From: Methylotenera sp. | GTDB taxonomy: Bacteria > Pseudomonadota > Gammaproteobacteria > Burkholderiales > Burkholderiaceae_C | Direction of reading: 5' to 3' | Assembly (NCBI GenBank): GCA_021738245.1 | Contig: JAIPCJ010000029.1 | Span: 1-35,888, forward strand | DNA length: 35,888 bases | Part shown: piece by piece, positions 8,299-14,981 of the stretch | Position numbering within the stretch: the first letter of the stretch is position 1 | Layout of the letters: each line of letters starts with the position of its first letter | Program-made: the position numbers and the translations under genes | The notes under the pieces: generated by a model | The model's input: only the letters and a program-made list of their open reading frames with translations | Database searches by the model: none | What the model was told of the DNA's origin: nothing

Positions 8299-8520
8299 AT
8301 GAACTTCACACGAATCGTCGGCGTGCTGCTGCTGATCGCCGGCACCGCCAGCCTCGCCACCGGCGGCTTCAGCTATACCAAGGACAGCACGGTCGTGAAG
8401 CTCGGCCCCCTGGAGCTCTCGGCCAAGGAGAAGGAAGAGGTGAAGCTCCCGGTGTGGCTCGGCGTGGGCGCCATCGCCGTGGGCGGCCTGCTGCTGGTGC
8501 TGGGCGGGCGCAAGCGATGA
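8299..8520 (+). CDS. Small two-TM membrane protein, paralogue 1
   Basis: This 73-residue protein has two hydrophobic helices (IVGVLLLIAGTASLATGG and LGVGAIAVGGLLLVLGG) joined by a charged loop containing SYTKDSTVVKLGPLELSAKE. I do not recognise a named family. The gene at 11082-11297 encodes a close paralogue with the same layout and an almost identical loop, so both are real. Its TGA overlaps the ATG of the DUF924 gene (ATGA at 8517-8520), indicating translational coupling. Confidence 0.8.
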   Translation: MNFTRIVGVLLLIAGTASLATGGFSYTKDSTVVKLGPLELSAKEKEEVKLPVWLGVGAIAVGGLLLVLGGRKR

Positions 8521-9059
8521 GCAGCCCGGCCGGGGTGCTCGACTTCTGGTTCGTGCAGACCCGCCCGGCCCAGTGGTGGAAGGTCGACCCCGCCTTCGAC
8601 GCGCGGGTGCGCGAGGGCTTTGCACCGCTGCATGAGTCGGCCCGCCGCTGCGAGCTCCTCGCCTGGCGCGCCACGCCCGAGGGGCGCCTGGCCGAGGTCA
8701 TCGTCCTGGACCAGTTCGCCCGCAACCTCTTCCGCGGCACGCCCGATGCCTTCTCGGCGGACCCGCTGGCGCTGGCCCTGGCGCAGGAAGCGATCGCGGC
8801 CGGTGCCGACCTGGCCCTGCCCGCGGAGCGGCGCGCCTTCTTCTACATGCCCTGCATGCACAGCGAGTCGCGCGCCATCCATGCCTGGGCCGAGCCGCTG
8901 ATGCGCGAGCGCGCCCCGGCGCACACGCACGAGTTCGAACTCAAACACAAGGCCATCATCGACCGGTTCGGCCGGTACCCGCACCGCAATGCCATCCTGG
9001 GGCGCGCCTCCACGGCGGAGGAAGAGGCCTTCCTGAAGGAACCCGGGTCGAGCTTCTGA
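8517..9059 (+). CDS. DUF924 family protein
   Basis: The 180-residue protein has the full DUF924 pattern: VLDFWFVQTRPAQWWKVDPAFD at the start, VIVLDQFARNLFRGTPDAF near residue 65, RAFFYMPCMHSES near 110 and FGRYPHRNAILGRAST near 150. DUF924 proteins have a TPR-like helical fold and no established biochemical role. The start overlaps the preceding stop by four bases, and the longer open frame upstream is only antisense to the paralogue gene. Confidence 0.9.
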   Translation: MSSPAGVLDFWFVQTRPAQWWKVDPAFDARVREGFAPLHESARRCELLAWRATPEGRLAEVIVLDQFARNLFRGTPDAFSADPLALALAQEAIAAGADLALPAERRAFFYMPCMHSESRAIHAWAEPLMRERAPAHTHEFELKHKAIIDRFGRYPHRNAILGRASTAEEEAFLKEPGSSF

Positions 9060-9108
9060 CGCCGTCGGACTAACCCTGTTCCCGCCCTCTGATGTGCATG
9101 CTCCAATC

Positions 9109-9130
9109 GGTTTGGAACCGATTCCAAACC
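9109..9130. promoter_or_regulatory. 22-bp palindromic operator of LacI type
   Basis: Nine-base arms GGTTTGGAA (9109-9117) and TTCCAAACC (9122-9130) are perfect complements around CCGA, giving a central CG as in most LacI-family operators. It lies 36 bases before the start codon of the secreted beta-helix gene. A second palindrome, CCGGCTT-TC-AAGCCGG (9134-9149), follows four bases later. The regulator is not identified; the window has one LacI gene at 32943, about 23 kb away. Confidence 0.6.
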
Positions 9131-9165
9131 CATCCGGCTTTCAAGCCGGCAAGGACGAGACAAGC

Positions 9166-10917
9166 ATGCAAGGCAGGAATGATCGCCGTCCCAGCGCGTG
9201 GCTGGGCTTGATGCTGGCCAGTGCGGTGGCTGCGACCGCACTGCCGGCGCAGGCTGCCGAGCCCGACTTCGGCCCGCACGTGCATGTGCTGGCGCCCGGC
9301 ATGCCCGGCATCCAGCAGCGCATCGACGACATCTATGCGGCCCAGCAGACCAACCACTTCGGCCCGCGGCGTGACGCCATCCTGCTCAAGCCCGGCACCT
9401 ACCGCGACCTGCGCATCCCGGTGGGCTTCTTCACGCAGGTGCTGGGCCTGGGCCAGCACCCGGGCGATGTGCACGTCATCGGCGATCTGCGCTCCACCGC
9501 GTTTCTGGAGAACGACAACGCGACGCAGAACTTCTGGCGGGGCGCCGAGAACTTCTCGGTGACGCCCACCCTCGGCATCGGCGACAACACCCTGCAGTGG
9601 GCGGTGTCGCAGGCCATCCCGTTCCGGCGCATGCACGTGCGCGGCAACATGCGGCTGAACCAGCGGGAGGGCTGGTCCAGCGGCGGGTGGTTCGCCGACG
9701 TGAAGGTGGACGGCGTCGTCAACTCGGCCACCCAGCAGCAATGGCTGTCACGCAACAGCGCCTGGGGCCGGTGGACGGGGTCCAACTGGAACATGGTGTT
9801 CGTCGGTGTCAGCAACCCGCCCGAGGGCGAGTTCCCGACGCCCGGGCAGCGCTTCACCCAGGTCGAGCGCACGCCGCTCGTGCGCGAGAAGCCCTACCTC
9901 TTCATCGACGCCCAGGGCGCCTACGCGGTGCGGGTGCCGGCCCTCAAGCGCAACAGCGTGGGTGTTTCGTGGGCGGGCGGCCGCATCGAGCCAGGCCGGA
10001 CGCTGCCGATCTCGCGCTTTCACATCGCCCGGCCGGGTGACACCGCGGCCGCGCTGAACGCGCAACTGGCTGCGGGCAAGCACCTGCTCTTCACGCCGGG
10101 CGAGTACCTGCTCACCGAGACCCTGCGCATCACCCGCCCCGGCACCGTGGTGCTGGGCATCGGCCTGCCCACGCTGCGCGCCGACAACGGCCAACCGCTG
10201 GTGCAGACGGCCGACGTCGACGGGCTGACCGTGGCTGGCCTGTTCCTCGACGCCGGCCTGAAGGATTCGGGCGTGCTGATGGCCGTGGGCGAGCCGGGCA
10301 GCCGCCGGCGCCATCGGGCCGACCCCATCGTGCTGCACGACTTGTTCTTCCGCATCGGCGGCGCGGCGCCGGGGCAGGTCCACACCGCCCTGCGCATCCA
10401 CGCGCACGACACGCTGGTCGACCACACCTGGCTGTGGCGCGCCGATCATGGCCAGGGCGTGGGCTGGGACAGCAACCCGTCGGCCCACGGCCTCTGGGTG
10501 GAGGGCGAGGACGTGACCGTCTACGGCCTCTTCGTCGAGCACTTCCAGCAGGCGCAGGTGGTGTGGCGCGGCAATGGCGGGCGGGTCTACTTCTACCAGT
10601 CGGAGCTGCCTTACGACCCGCCCACGCAGGCCGTCTGGCAGAGCGCCACGGGCCGGGGCCATCCGTCCTACCAGGTCGACCCGGCCGTGACGCGGCACCA
10701 GGCCTGGGGGCTGGGCATCTACAGCGTGTTCCTGCAGCCCGGTGTGGTGCTGGACCGGGCCATCGAGGCGCCCCGGGCGCCGGGCGTGCGCTTTCAGCAC
10801 ATGATCACCGTCTGCCTCGTGGACAAGGGCAGCATCGAACACCTCATCAACGACGTGGGTGAGCCGGCGCGCTGCCGCGGCGGCAGCAACACGGCGACGC
10901 TGAAGGCCTGGCCCTGA
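9166..10917 (+). CDS. Secreted right-handed beta-helix protein (GH55-like; relatives often mislabelled adenylyl cyclase)
   Basis: The 583-residue protein has a signal peptide (WLGLMLASAVAATALPAQA) followed by a family I know from actinobacterial and fungal secreted proteins: AILLKPGTYRDLRIPVGFFT, NATQNFWRGAENFSVTP, FRRMHVRGNMRL, SQQQWLSRNS-like and GSNWNMVFVGV. Beta-helix repeats resemble glycoside hydrolase family 55 and pectate-lyase-type folds, suggesting polysaccharide binding or cleavage outside the cytoplasm. Catalytic residues could not be assigned. An upstream GTG at 9094 is in frame but would place the operator inside the gene; the ATG at 9166 with AAGGA upstream and a proper signal peptide is preferred. 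LacI-type control is suggested by the palindrome at 9109. Confidence 0.8.
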   Translation: MQGRNDRRPSAWLGLMLASAVAATALPAQAAEPDFGPHVHVLAPGMPGIQQRIDDIYAAQQTNHFGPRRDAILLKPGTYRDLRIPVGFFTQVLGLGQHPGDVHVIGDLRSTAFLENDNATQNFWRGAENFSVTPTLGIGDNTLQWAVSQAIPFRRMHVRGNMRLNQREGWSSGGWFADVKVDGVVNSATQQQWLSRNSAWGRWTGSNWNMVFVGVSNPPEGEFPTPGQRFTQVERTPLVREKPYLFIDAQGAYAVRVPALKRNSVGVSWAGGRIEPGRTLPISRFHIARPGDTAAALNAQLAAGKHLLFTPGEYLLTETLRITRPGTVVLGIGLPTLRADNGQPLVQTADVDGLTVAGLFLDAGLKDSGVLMAVGEPGSRRRHRADPIVLHDLFFRIGGAAPGQVHTALRIHAHDTLVDHTWLWRADHGQGVGWDSNPSAHGLWVEGEDVTVYGLFVEHFQQAQVVWRGNGGRVYFYQSELPYDPPTQAVWQSATGRGHPSYQVDPAVTRHQAWGLGIYSVFLQPGVVLDRAIEAPRAPGVRFQHMITVCLVDKGSIEHLINDVGEPARCRGGSNTATLKAWP

Positions 10918-10976
10918 GGGGCGGGGATGGCTGATGCACGGGCACTGCTGAGGCACAGCGAGGCTCCCCGGGTCGC

Positions 10977-11018
10977 GACGGCGGTTGTCGGCCTTGTCCG
11001 ACAGCGGCTCGCGCCGTC
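10977..11018. repeat. Two-tier hairpin between the beta-helix and small membrane protein genes
   Basis: GACGGCG (10977-10983) pairs with CGCCGTC (11012-11018), enclosing TGTCGG (10986-10991) paired with CCGACA (10998-11003). No T tract follows, so it is not a classical terminator. The rest of the 164-base gap holds only CGTCAC direct repeats and the ribosome site. Confidence 0.4.
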
Positions 11019-11081
11019 CGTCACCTTTCGTCACAGGCCGGCGGCCTTAGCCTGAGCGCCTCTCAACCTCAGGAGGTCGCC

Positions 11082-11297
11082 ATGGGCGCCACCAAGATCG
11101 TTGCCATCCTGCTGCTCGTCGTCGGCGCGGCCAGCCTCGCGATGGGCGGCTTCAGCTACACCAAAGACCAGACCGTGCTGAAGGTCGGTTCGCTGGAGGT
11201 CTCGGCCAAGGAGAAGGAGCAGGTCAACCTGCCGGTCTGGCTGGGCGTGGGCGCCATCGCCATCGGCGGCCTGCTGCTGGTCTTCGGCCGCCGCTGA
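11082..11297 (+). CDS. Small two-TM membrane protein, paralogue 2
   Basis: This 71-residue protein has two hydrophobic helices (IVAILLLVVGAASLAMGG, LGVGAIAIGGLLLVFG). The loop SYTKDQTVLKVGSLEVSAKE closely matches paralogue 1 at 8299. A strong ribosome site AGGAGG lies five bases before the ATG. The family is not recognised. Conservation of the extracytoplasmic or cytoplasmic loop between the two copies suggests that the loop, not just hydrophobicity, is under selection. Confidence 0.85.
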   Translation: MGATKIVAILLLVVGAASLAMGGFSYTKDQTVLKVGSLEVSAKEKEQVNLPVWLGVGAIAIGGLLLVFGRR

Positions 11298-11304
11298 TCG
11301 CCCC

Positions 11305-11331
11305 AAAAAAGCGGGCGCCCGAAGGCGCCCG
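11305..11331 (-). terminator. Rho-independent terminator of pckG
   Basis: An 8-bp stem (11312-11319 with 11324-11331) closes a UUCG tetraloop when read on the minus strand and is followed by CTTTTTT. It lies 41 bases after the pckG stop. The T tract is on the minus side only, so it serves pckG and not the facing small gene. Confidence 0.9.
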
Positions 11332-11372
11332 TCAAGGTGTGTCACCGGAAAGTGACCGAGAACGCGGTTGCG

Positions 11373-13247
11373 TCAGCCCAGCTCTTGGGCCAGACGGGCC
11401 TCGATGCGGGCCTTGACGGCCGGCAGCGCGGCGGGCAGGTGGTGGGCGAGTTGTGCAAACAGCTCGTCGTGCAGCTTGAGCTCGGCCTGCCATTCGGCGG
11501 CGTCGATGCGGGTGACGGTGTCGAACTGCTCGCGCGAGAAGGCCAGGCCGTCCCACTTCAGGTCGTCGTAGCCAGGCGTCACGCCGAACACGTGCTCCTC
11601 GCCGCCGCCGGTGCCTTCCAGGCGGTCCAGCATCCACTTCAGCACGCGCATGTTCTCGCCGTAGCCCGGCCAGACGAACTTGCCATCGGCGCCCTTGCGG
11701 AACCAGTTCACGCAGTAGATGGCCGGCAGCTTGGCACCCTGGGCCTGCAGCTTGGCGCCCAGGTCCAGCCAGTGCTGGAAGTAGTCGCTCATGTTGTAGC
11801 CCATGAAGGGCAGCATCGCGAACGGGTCGCGGCGCACCACGCCTTGCTGGCCCGCGGCCGCCGCGGTGGTCTCGCTGCCCATGGTGGCGGCCATGTAGAC
11901 GCCTTCCGTCCAGTCGCGCGCCTCGGTCACCAGCGGCACCGTGGTGGAGCGGCGGCCGCCGAAGATGAAGGCGTCGATCGGCACGCCGGCCGGGTCGTCC
12001 CAGGCGGCGTCCAGCGCCGGGTTGTTGGTGGCGGCCACCGTGAAGCGGGCATTCGGGTGGGCGGCCTTGGCGCCGGTGGTCTTGGCGATCTCGGGCGTCC
12101 AGTCCTTGCCTTGCCAGTCGATGCAATGAGCGGGCGGCGTGTCGGTCATCCCTTCCCACCAAACGTCGCCGTCGTCGGTCAGCGCCACGTTCGTGAAGAT
12201 CACGTCGCGCTCGAGGCTCGCCATGCAGTTCGGGTTGGTGTGGGCGTTGGTGCCCGGGGCCACGCCGAAGTAGCCGGCCTCGGGGTTGATGGCGTACAGG
12301 CGGCCATCGGCATGCGGCTTGATCCAGGCGATGTCGTCGCCGATGGTCGTGATCTTCCAACCCGCGAAGGTCTTGGGCGGGATCAGCATCGCGAAGTTGG
12401 TCTTGCCGCAGGCGCTCGGGAAGGCGGCTGCCACGTGGTACTTCTTGCCGGCGGGGCTTTCCACCCCCAGCACGAGCATGTGCTCGGCCAGCCAGCCTTG
12501 GTCACGGCCCATGGTGGAGGCGATGCGCAGCGCAAAGCACTTCTTGCCCAGCAGCGCATTGCCGCCGTAGCCCGAGCCGTAGCTCCAGATCTCGCGCGTC
12601 TCGGGGTAGTGGACGATGTACTTGGTCGGGTTGCACGGCCAGGCCACGTCCGCCTGACCTTCGGCCAGCGGCGCGCCCACGGTGTGCACGCAGGGCACGA
12701 ACTCGCCGTCGGTGCCCAGCAGCTCGATGACCGCGCGGCCCATGCGGGTCATGGTGCGCATGTTCACGGCCACGTAGGGGCTGTCGCTCAGCTCGACGCC
12801 GATGTGCGCGATGGGCGAGCCCAGCGGCCCCATGCTGAACGGCACGACGTAGAGCGTGCGGCCGCGCATGCAGCCCTTGAAGAGGGCCTGGTCACCGGTC
12901 TGCAGCAGCTCGCGCATCGCGGCGGGCGCCATCCAGTTGTTGGTGGGGCCGGCGTCTTCCTTCTTCTCGGAACAGATGAAGGTGCGGTCTTCCACGCGGG
13001 CGACGTCGCTCGGGTCGGAGTTGGCCAGGAAGCTGCCCGGGCGCAGCGCGGGGTTGAGCTTCTTGAAAGTGCCGGCGGCGACGAGTTGCTCGCACAGGCG
13101 GTGGTATTCGTCCGTGCTGCCGTCACACCAGTAGACATCGGCCGCTTCGGTCAGCGCCGCAATCTCGGCCACCCAGGCAATCAGCCGGGCGTGTTTCACA
13201 TAGGCAGGCAGGCTCAGGCGCAGGCCCTGCATGGCGGGTTGGTTCAT
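11373..13247 (-). CDS. pckG: Phosphoenolpyruvate carboxykinase (GTP)
   Basis: The 624-residue protein is a full-length GTP-dependent PEP carboxykinase. It converts oxaloacetate and GTP to PEP, CO2 and GDP at the entry to gluconeogenesis. The P-loop/kinase-1a motif [12 protein letters not shown] with the reactive Cys lies near residue 279, the metal-binding region around [10 protein letters not shown] follows, and the [12 protein letters not shown] and PFMGYN segments are family hallmarks. The open frame extends 20 codons further upstream, but the ATG at 13247 has GGAG eight bases before it and matches the usual N-terminus. It is monocistronic. Confidence 0.97.
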   Translation of the reverse strand: MNQPAMQGLRLSLPAYVKHARLIAWVAEIAALTEAADVYWCDGSTDEYHRLCEQLVAAGTFKKLNPALRPGSFLANSDPSDVARVEDRTFICSEKKEDAGPTNNWMAPAAMRELLQTGDQALFKGCMRGRTLYVVPFSMGPLGSPIAHIGVELSDSPYVAVNMRTMTRMGRAVIELLGTDGEFVPCVHTVGAPLAEGQADVAWPCNPTKYIVHYPETREIWSYGSGYGGNALLGKKCFALRIASTMGRDQGWLAEHMLVLGVESPAGKKYHVAAAFPSACGKTNFAMLIPPKTFAGWKITTIGDDIAWIKPHADGRLYAINPEAGYFGVAPGTNAHTNPNCMASLERDVIFTNVALTDDGDVWWEGMTDTPPAHCIDWQGKDWTPEIAKTTGAKAAHPNARFTVAATNNPALDAAWDDPAGVPIDAFIFGGRRSTTVPLVTEARDWTEGVYMAATMGSETTAAAAGQQGVVRRDPFAMLPFMGYNMSDYFQHWLDLGAKLQAQGAKLPAIYCVNWFRKGADGKFVWPGYGENMRVLKWMLDRLEGTGGGEEHVFGVTPGYDDLKWDGLAFSREQFDTVTRIDAAEWQAELKLHDELFAQLAHHLPAALPAVKARIEARLAQELG

Positions 13248-13322
13248 GGCGAAAGCTCCAATCATGGGAATGTGTTTGGGGCAGCCGACCGGCTGGCCCA
13301 AGCACACCGCGCCTGAGAGGGG

Positions 13323-13372
13323 TGGATTGTCGAATCCAATGTAATCACGCCGTAACCACCCGGCTCGGGTGG
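13323..13372 (-). promoter_or_regulatory. Two palindromes in the pckG upstream region
   Basis: TGGATT-gtcg-AATCCA (13323-13338) and CCACCCG-gct-CGGGTGG (13356-13372) are perfect inverted repeats 75-125 bases before the pckG start. They are candidate operators or leader structures. The gap from 13248 to 13567 contains no convincing gene; besides these it holds the left copy of a tandem repeat (13478-13526). Confidence 0.4.
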
Positions 13373-13477
13373 GTCATGCAAAACCGGAATAACATCATGC
13401 CGGCGCGGGTTTCCGGCTCACGCCGGTGGCGAAGCGGGGCTCGGGTTTACGCGAAGGGGCGTGTAATTCAACGCAAC

Positions 13478-13583
13478 TTTTGGCCGCTGTTGCTGCACCG
13501 CAGCGCCGCTTTGCGGCGTGTTGAGCCGCGGTTTTTGGGCCGCTGTTGCTGCTGCCGCACCGCCGCCCTACGGCGTGTTGAAC
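13478..13583. repeat. Imperfect tandem duplication (two ~50-bp copies) at the 3' end of the XRE gene
   Basis: Copy one (13478-13526) and copy two (13532-13583) share TTTTGG, GGCCGCTGTTGCTGC, GCACCG, a CGCCG/CGGCG hairpin and GGCGTGTTGA. The right copy covers the last codons and stop of the XRE-type gene; the left copy lies just downstream. The pattern fits a local duplication of the gene end. Confidence 0.6.
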
Positions 13584-13936
13584 GCCTTCAACAGCTGCTT
13601 GAGACGCTTGCGGCCGTCGCTGTTCGTGCCTCGGTAGACCTTGAGGGCCAGGGCCAGGAACTGCTGCTCGCCGGGCGACAGCCCCACCGGCTCGCGCTCT
13701 TCGTCCAGCCAGCCGGCGGGCTTGCCGCAGTGTTGCTCGATCTGGCGCGCGAGCTTGTCGCCGATGGGCCGGGCTCCACTCTTGGCCATCGACCAGGTGG
13801 CGCCACTCACCTGGATGCGGGCAGCCCAGGCCGCCTCCAGACCCTTGGGCGGGTCGCCCGCCGTGATGCGTTCTTCGGCAAAGGCCTGGAAGAGCGAGAG
13901 GGCGTTGAGGCGGCGGAAGGTCGAGATGCTGGACAC
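13568..13936 (-). CDS. XRE-like helix-turn-helix DNA-binding protein
   Basis: The 122-residue protein has a central segment VSGATWSMAKSGARPIGDKLARQIEQHCGKPAGWLDEE (about residues 43-80). This matches the HTH of phage-repressor-like XRE proteins, in which the recognition helix is followed by IGDKxARxIE and GWLD. No peptidase domain is present; the C-terminus is a helical tail, possibly for dimerisation. The only in-frame start is the GTG at 13936, because a stop lies seven codons upstream. An inverted repeat TGTGAA-N5-TTCACA begins ten bases before it, suggesting autorepression. It diverges from the unknown transcript starting near 14022. Confidence 0.7.
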   Translation of the reverse strand: MSSISTFRRLNALSLFQAFAEERITAGDPPKGLEAAWAARIQVSGATWSMAKSGARPIGDKLARQIEQHCGKPAGWLDEEREPVGLSPGEQQFLALALKVYRGTNSDGRKRLKQLLKAFNTP

Positions 13937-13945
13937 GGCGTGTGT

Positions 13946-13962
13946 TGTGAAAACACTTCACA
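13946..13962. promoter_or_regulatory. Operator 1, TGTGAA-N5-TTCACA
   Basis: A perfect inverted repeat with 6-base arms (13946-13951, 13957-13962). A minus-strand minus-10-like TAGAAT lies at 13966-13971, so the site would cover the XRE transcript start. It matches operator 2 in arm sequence and spacing. Confidence 0.65.
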
Positions 13963-13986
13963 TTCATTCTAGGTGCTCACGCCGGG

Positions 13987-14015
13987 TTGACGGAGGCGTG
14001 AACACTCTTCACAAT
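13987..14015 (+). promoter_or_regulatory. Sigma70-type promoter with embedded operator 2
   Basis: TTGACG (13987-13992) and CACAAT (14010-14015) are separated by exactly 17 bases. Between and overlapping them lies GTGAA-N5-TTCAC (13998-14012), the same inverted repeat as operator 1, 51 bases away centre to centre. A second pair TCACGCC/GGCGTGA (13977-13983, 13995-14001) overlaps it. Repression of a plus-strand transcript by the XRE protein is inferred. Confidence 0.6.
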
Positions 14016-14057
14016 CCGCCCATTCGTTGATTCACCCCCAACCCATTCGGTCTCGTC

Positions 14058-14222
14058 ATGTCCCGCCCAGCCCTCGCCACCAACGCCAAGCGCCCCTTCT
14101 CGGGCGAGATGGCCTTGTGCGTCGCTGCGGGTCGACATGAGGGCGTGCTGGCGCTGAGCCAGCCGCGCCATGACCGATACGAGGGTGACGCAACACCACC
14201 GGGGAAAGCTCCAGCCCACTGA
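14058..14222 (+). CDS. Possible 54-residue ORF in the XRE-controlled transcript
   Basis: The ATG at 14058 opens a 54-codon frame beginning MSRPALATNAKRPFSGEMAL and ending DATPPGKAPAH. I recognise no family. It lies between the promoter at 13987 and the terminator at 14257, and has no clear ribosome site, so the transcript may equally be non-coding. Coding status is uncertain. Confidence 0.3.
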   Translation: MSRPALATNAKRPFSGEMALCVAAGRHEGVLALSQPRHDRYEGDATPPGKAPAH

Positions 14223-14292
14223 AGCTTTCAAACTCCAGGGATCTCGCGATCCCCAGAAGCCCGGTCTCCCGCAGGAACCGGGCTTTTTGTTT
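14204..14292 (+). ncRNA. Three-hairpin RNA end with strong rho-independent terminator (candidate small RNA)
   Basis: Consecutive perfect stems are GAAAGCT/AGCTTTC (14204-14210, 14223-14229), GGGATC/GATCCC (14238-14243, 14248-14253) and AAGCCCGGT/ACCGGGCTT (14257-14265, 14277-14285). The last runs into TTTTTGTTT, a textbook terminator. Together with the promoter at 13987 this defines an RNA of about 270 nt. Its function is unknown. Confidence 0.6.
14257..14292 (+). terminator. Rho-independent terminator
   Basis: A nine-base-pair perfect stem with an 11-base loop followed by TTTTTGTTT. It ends the plus-strand transcript that begins near 14022 and separates it from the tRNA-like array. Confidence 0.9.
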
Positions 14293-14348
14293 GGCTCCTG
14301 CAGTTCAGGTCGACTCATCCAGGCCGGCGCCGACGGGCGTTCGTCAAG

Positions 14349-14474
14349 GGCGAGTCTCACCTGATGCCATCTCGGGTGTGCCCGTGCACAAGCACTGGCC
14401 CGCCTGGTGTGCATGTGTGCCCCAGCACGTTCTGCAGACGGAGCCGGCATGCAGCGGTTCAGCCGAGCTCGCCT
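14349..14474 (+). other. Weak candidate tRNA-like unit (acceptor-like stem only)
   Basis: GGCGAGT (14349-14355) can form seven pairs, one of them a wobble, with GCTCGCC (14467-14473), enclosing 111 bases. A CACC/GGTG arm sits where a D-arm would be. There is no clear anticodon arm, no canonical T-loop and no CCA. It may be chance pairing; it is listed because it precedes the clear tRNA-like units on the same strand. Confidence 0.2.
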
Positions 14475-14511
14475 CGTCTGGGTCGCGTGCGGACACAGCC
14501 GAGATGACATC

Positions 14512-14584
14512 GCCTCGTTAGCTCGGCGGAGAAGAGCGCCGGCCTTGGATGCCGGAGGTGGTTCGACCCCTTCGCGAGGCGCCA
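14512..14584 (+). tRNA. tRNA-like sequence, anticodon TGG (Pro), shortened variable/T region
   Basis: Acceptor GCCTCGT pairs with GCGAGGC (14574-14580), the D-stem GCTC/GAGC is perfect, and the anticodon stem CCGGC/GCCGG closes a 7-base loop CTTGGAT, giving TGG at 14546-14548. The T-loop is canonical TTCGACC, and discriminator G plus CCA (14582-14584) are encoded. The variable region plus T-stem are about four bases short: with a five-base T-stem (one mismatch, one wobble) only a single variable base remains. It is tRNA-derived, but doubtful as a normal decoder. Confidence 0.6.
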
Positions 14585-14612
14585 GATACAGCGAAGGTCG
14601 ACTTCGCACGAC

Positions 14613-14694
14613 GGACGCTTGGCAGAGTTGGTCGATTGCGCCTGGCTGTAAACCAGGTCCTCACGGCACGGTGGTTCGAATCCATCAGCGTCCA
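14613..14694 (+). tRNA. tRNA-Tyr-like, anticodon GTA, no encoded CCA
   Basis: Acceptor GGACGCT/AGCGTCC is perfect, the D-stem GCAG/TTGC has one wobble, and the anticodon stem CCTGG/CCAGG closes loop CTGTAAA with GTA at 14648-14650. A 12-base variable arm suits class II tRNA-Tyr, and the T-arm GGTGG-TTCGAAT-CCATC is good. The discriminator is A, but CCC follows instead of CCA. It is the best-formed unit of the array. A spacer hairpin GCGAAG/CTTCGC (14591-14607) separates it from the preceding unit. Confidence 0.75.
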
Positions 14695-14707
14695 CCCCAT
14701 CAACAAC

Positions 14708-14755
14708 GTCCCGTTGGACTTCCGGTGAGGTCCTCGGCTCCCGCACGGGATACCA
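14708..14755 (+). other. 48-nt mini tRNA-like element with acceptor-type stem and CCA
   Basis: GTCCCGT (14708-14714) pairs with ACGGGAT (14745-14751), seven pairs with one wobble, followed by A and CCA as in a tRNA 3' end. Inside, GGAC/GTCC can form one arm; D- and T-arms are absent. Three tandem hairpins follow (14764-14793, 14802-14820, 14821-14839). It could be a reduced tRNA or chance. Confidence 0.3.
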
Positions 14756-14865
14756 GTACAGAAGCCTGTCGTCGAGCTCACGCTTCGACAGGCGCAAACC
14801 GGCCGCAACGATTGGGCGGCGTCGGAACCCGTCACCGACAACCATGCAGAGCACTGAAGGATGAC

Positions 14866-14942
14866 CCGTGTGTGGCGCAATCAGGGAGCGCTGCTGCCTT
14901 GGGATCAGAGGGTTGCAGGTTCGAACCCTGCCGCCCCTGCCA
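14866..14942 (+). tRNA. tRNA-Pro-like, anticodon TGG, with open acceptor stem
   Basis: All spacings match a class I tRNA: D-stem GCGC/GCGC, loop CTTGGGA with TGG at 14900-14902, five-base variable region, T-arm GCAGG-TTCGAAC-CCTGC, discriminator G and CCA at 14940-14942. The body strongly resembles tRNA-Pro. However, the acceptor strands (14866-14872 and 14932-14938) form only four of seven pairs with the outer end open, and the anticodon stem keeps only its three central pairs. It ends 39 bases before the HNH start codon and is probably on the same transcript. Confidence 0.68.
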
Positions 14943-14981
14943 AAGAACCTGGACCGTGCCCGTCGCAGAAAGGAGGACGCC

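Noticed and set aside
13322-13972. 216-residue plus-strand open frame over the pckG upstream region and XRE gene
   Set aside because: No domain or ribosome site; antisense to a recognisable HTH protein.
13977-14609. 210-residue minus-strand open frame
   Set aside because: It crosses operators, a terminator and a tRNA-like unit; its N-terminal part is the typical antisense translation of a tRNA.
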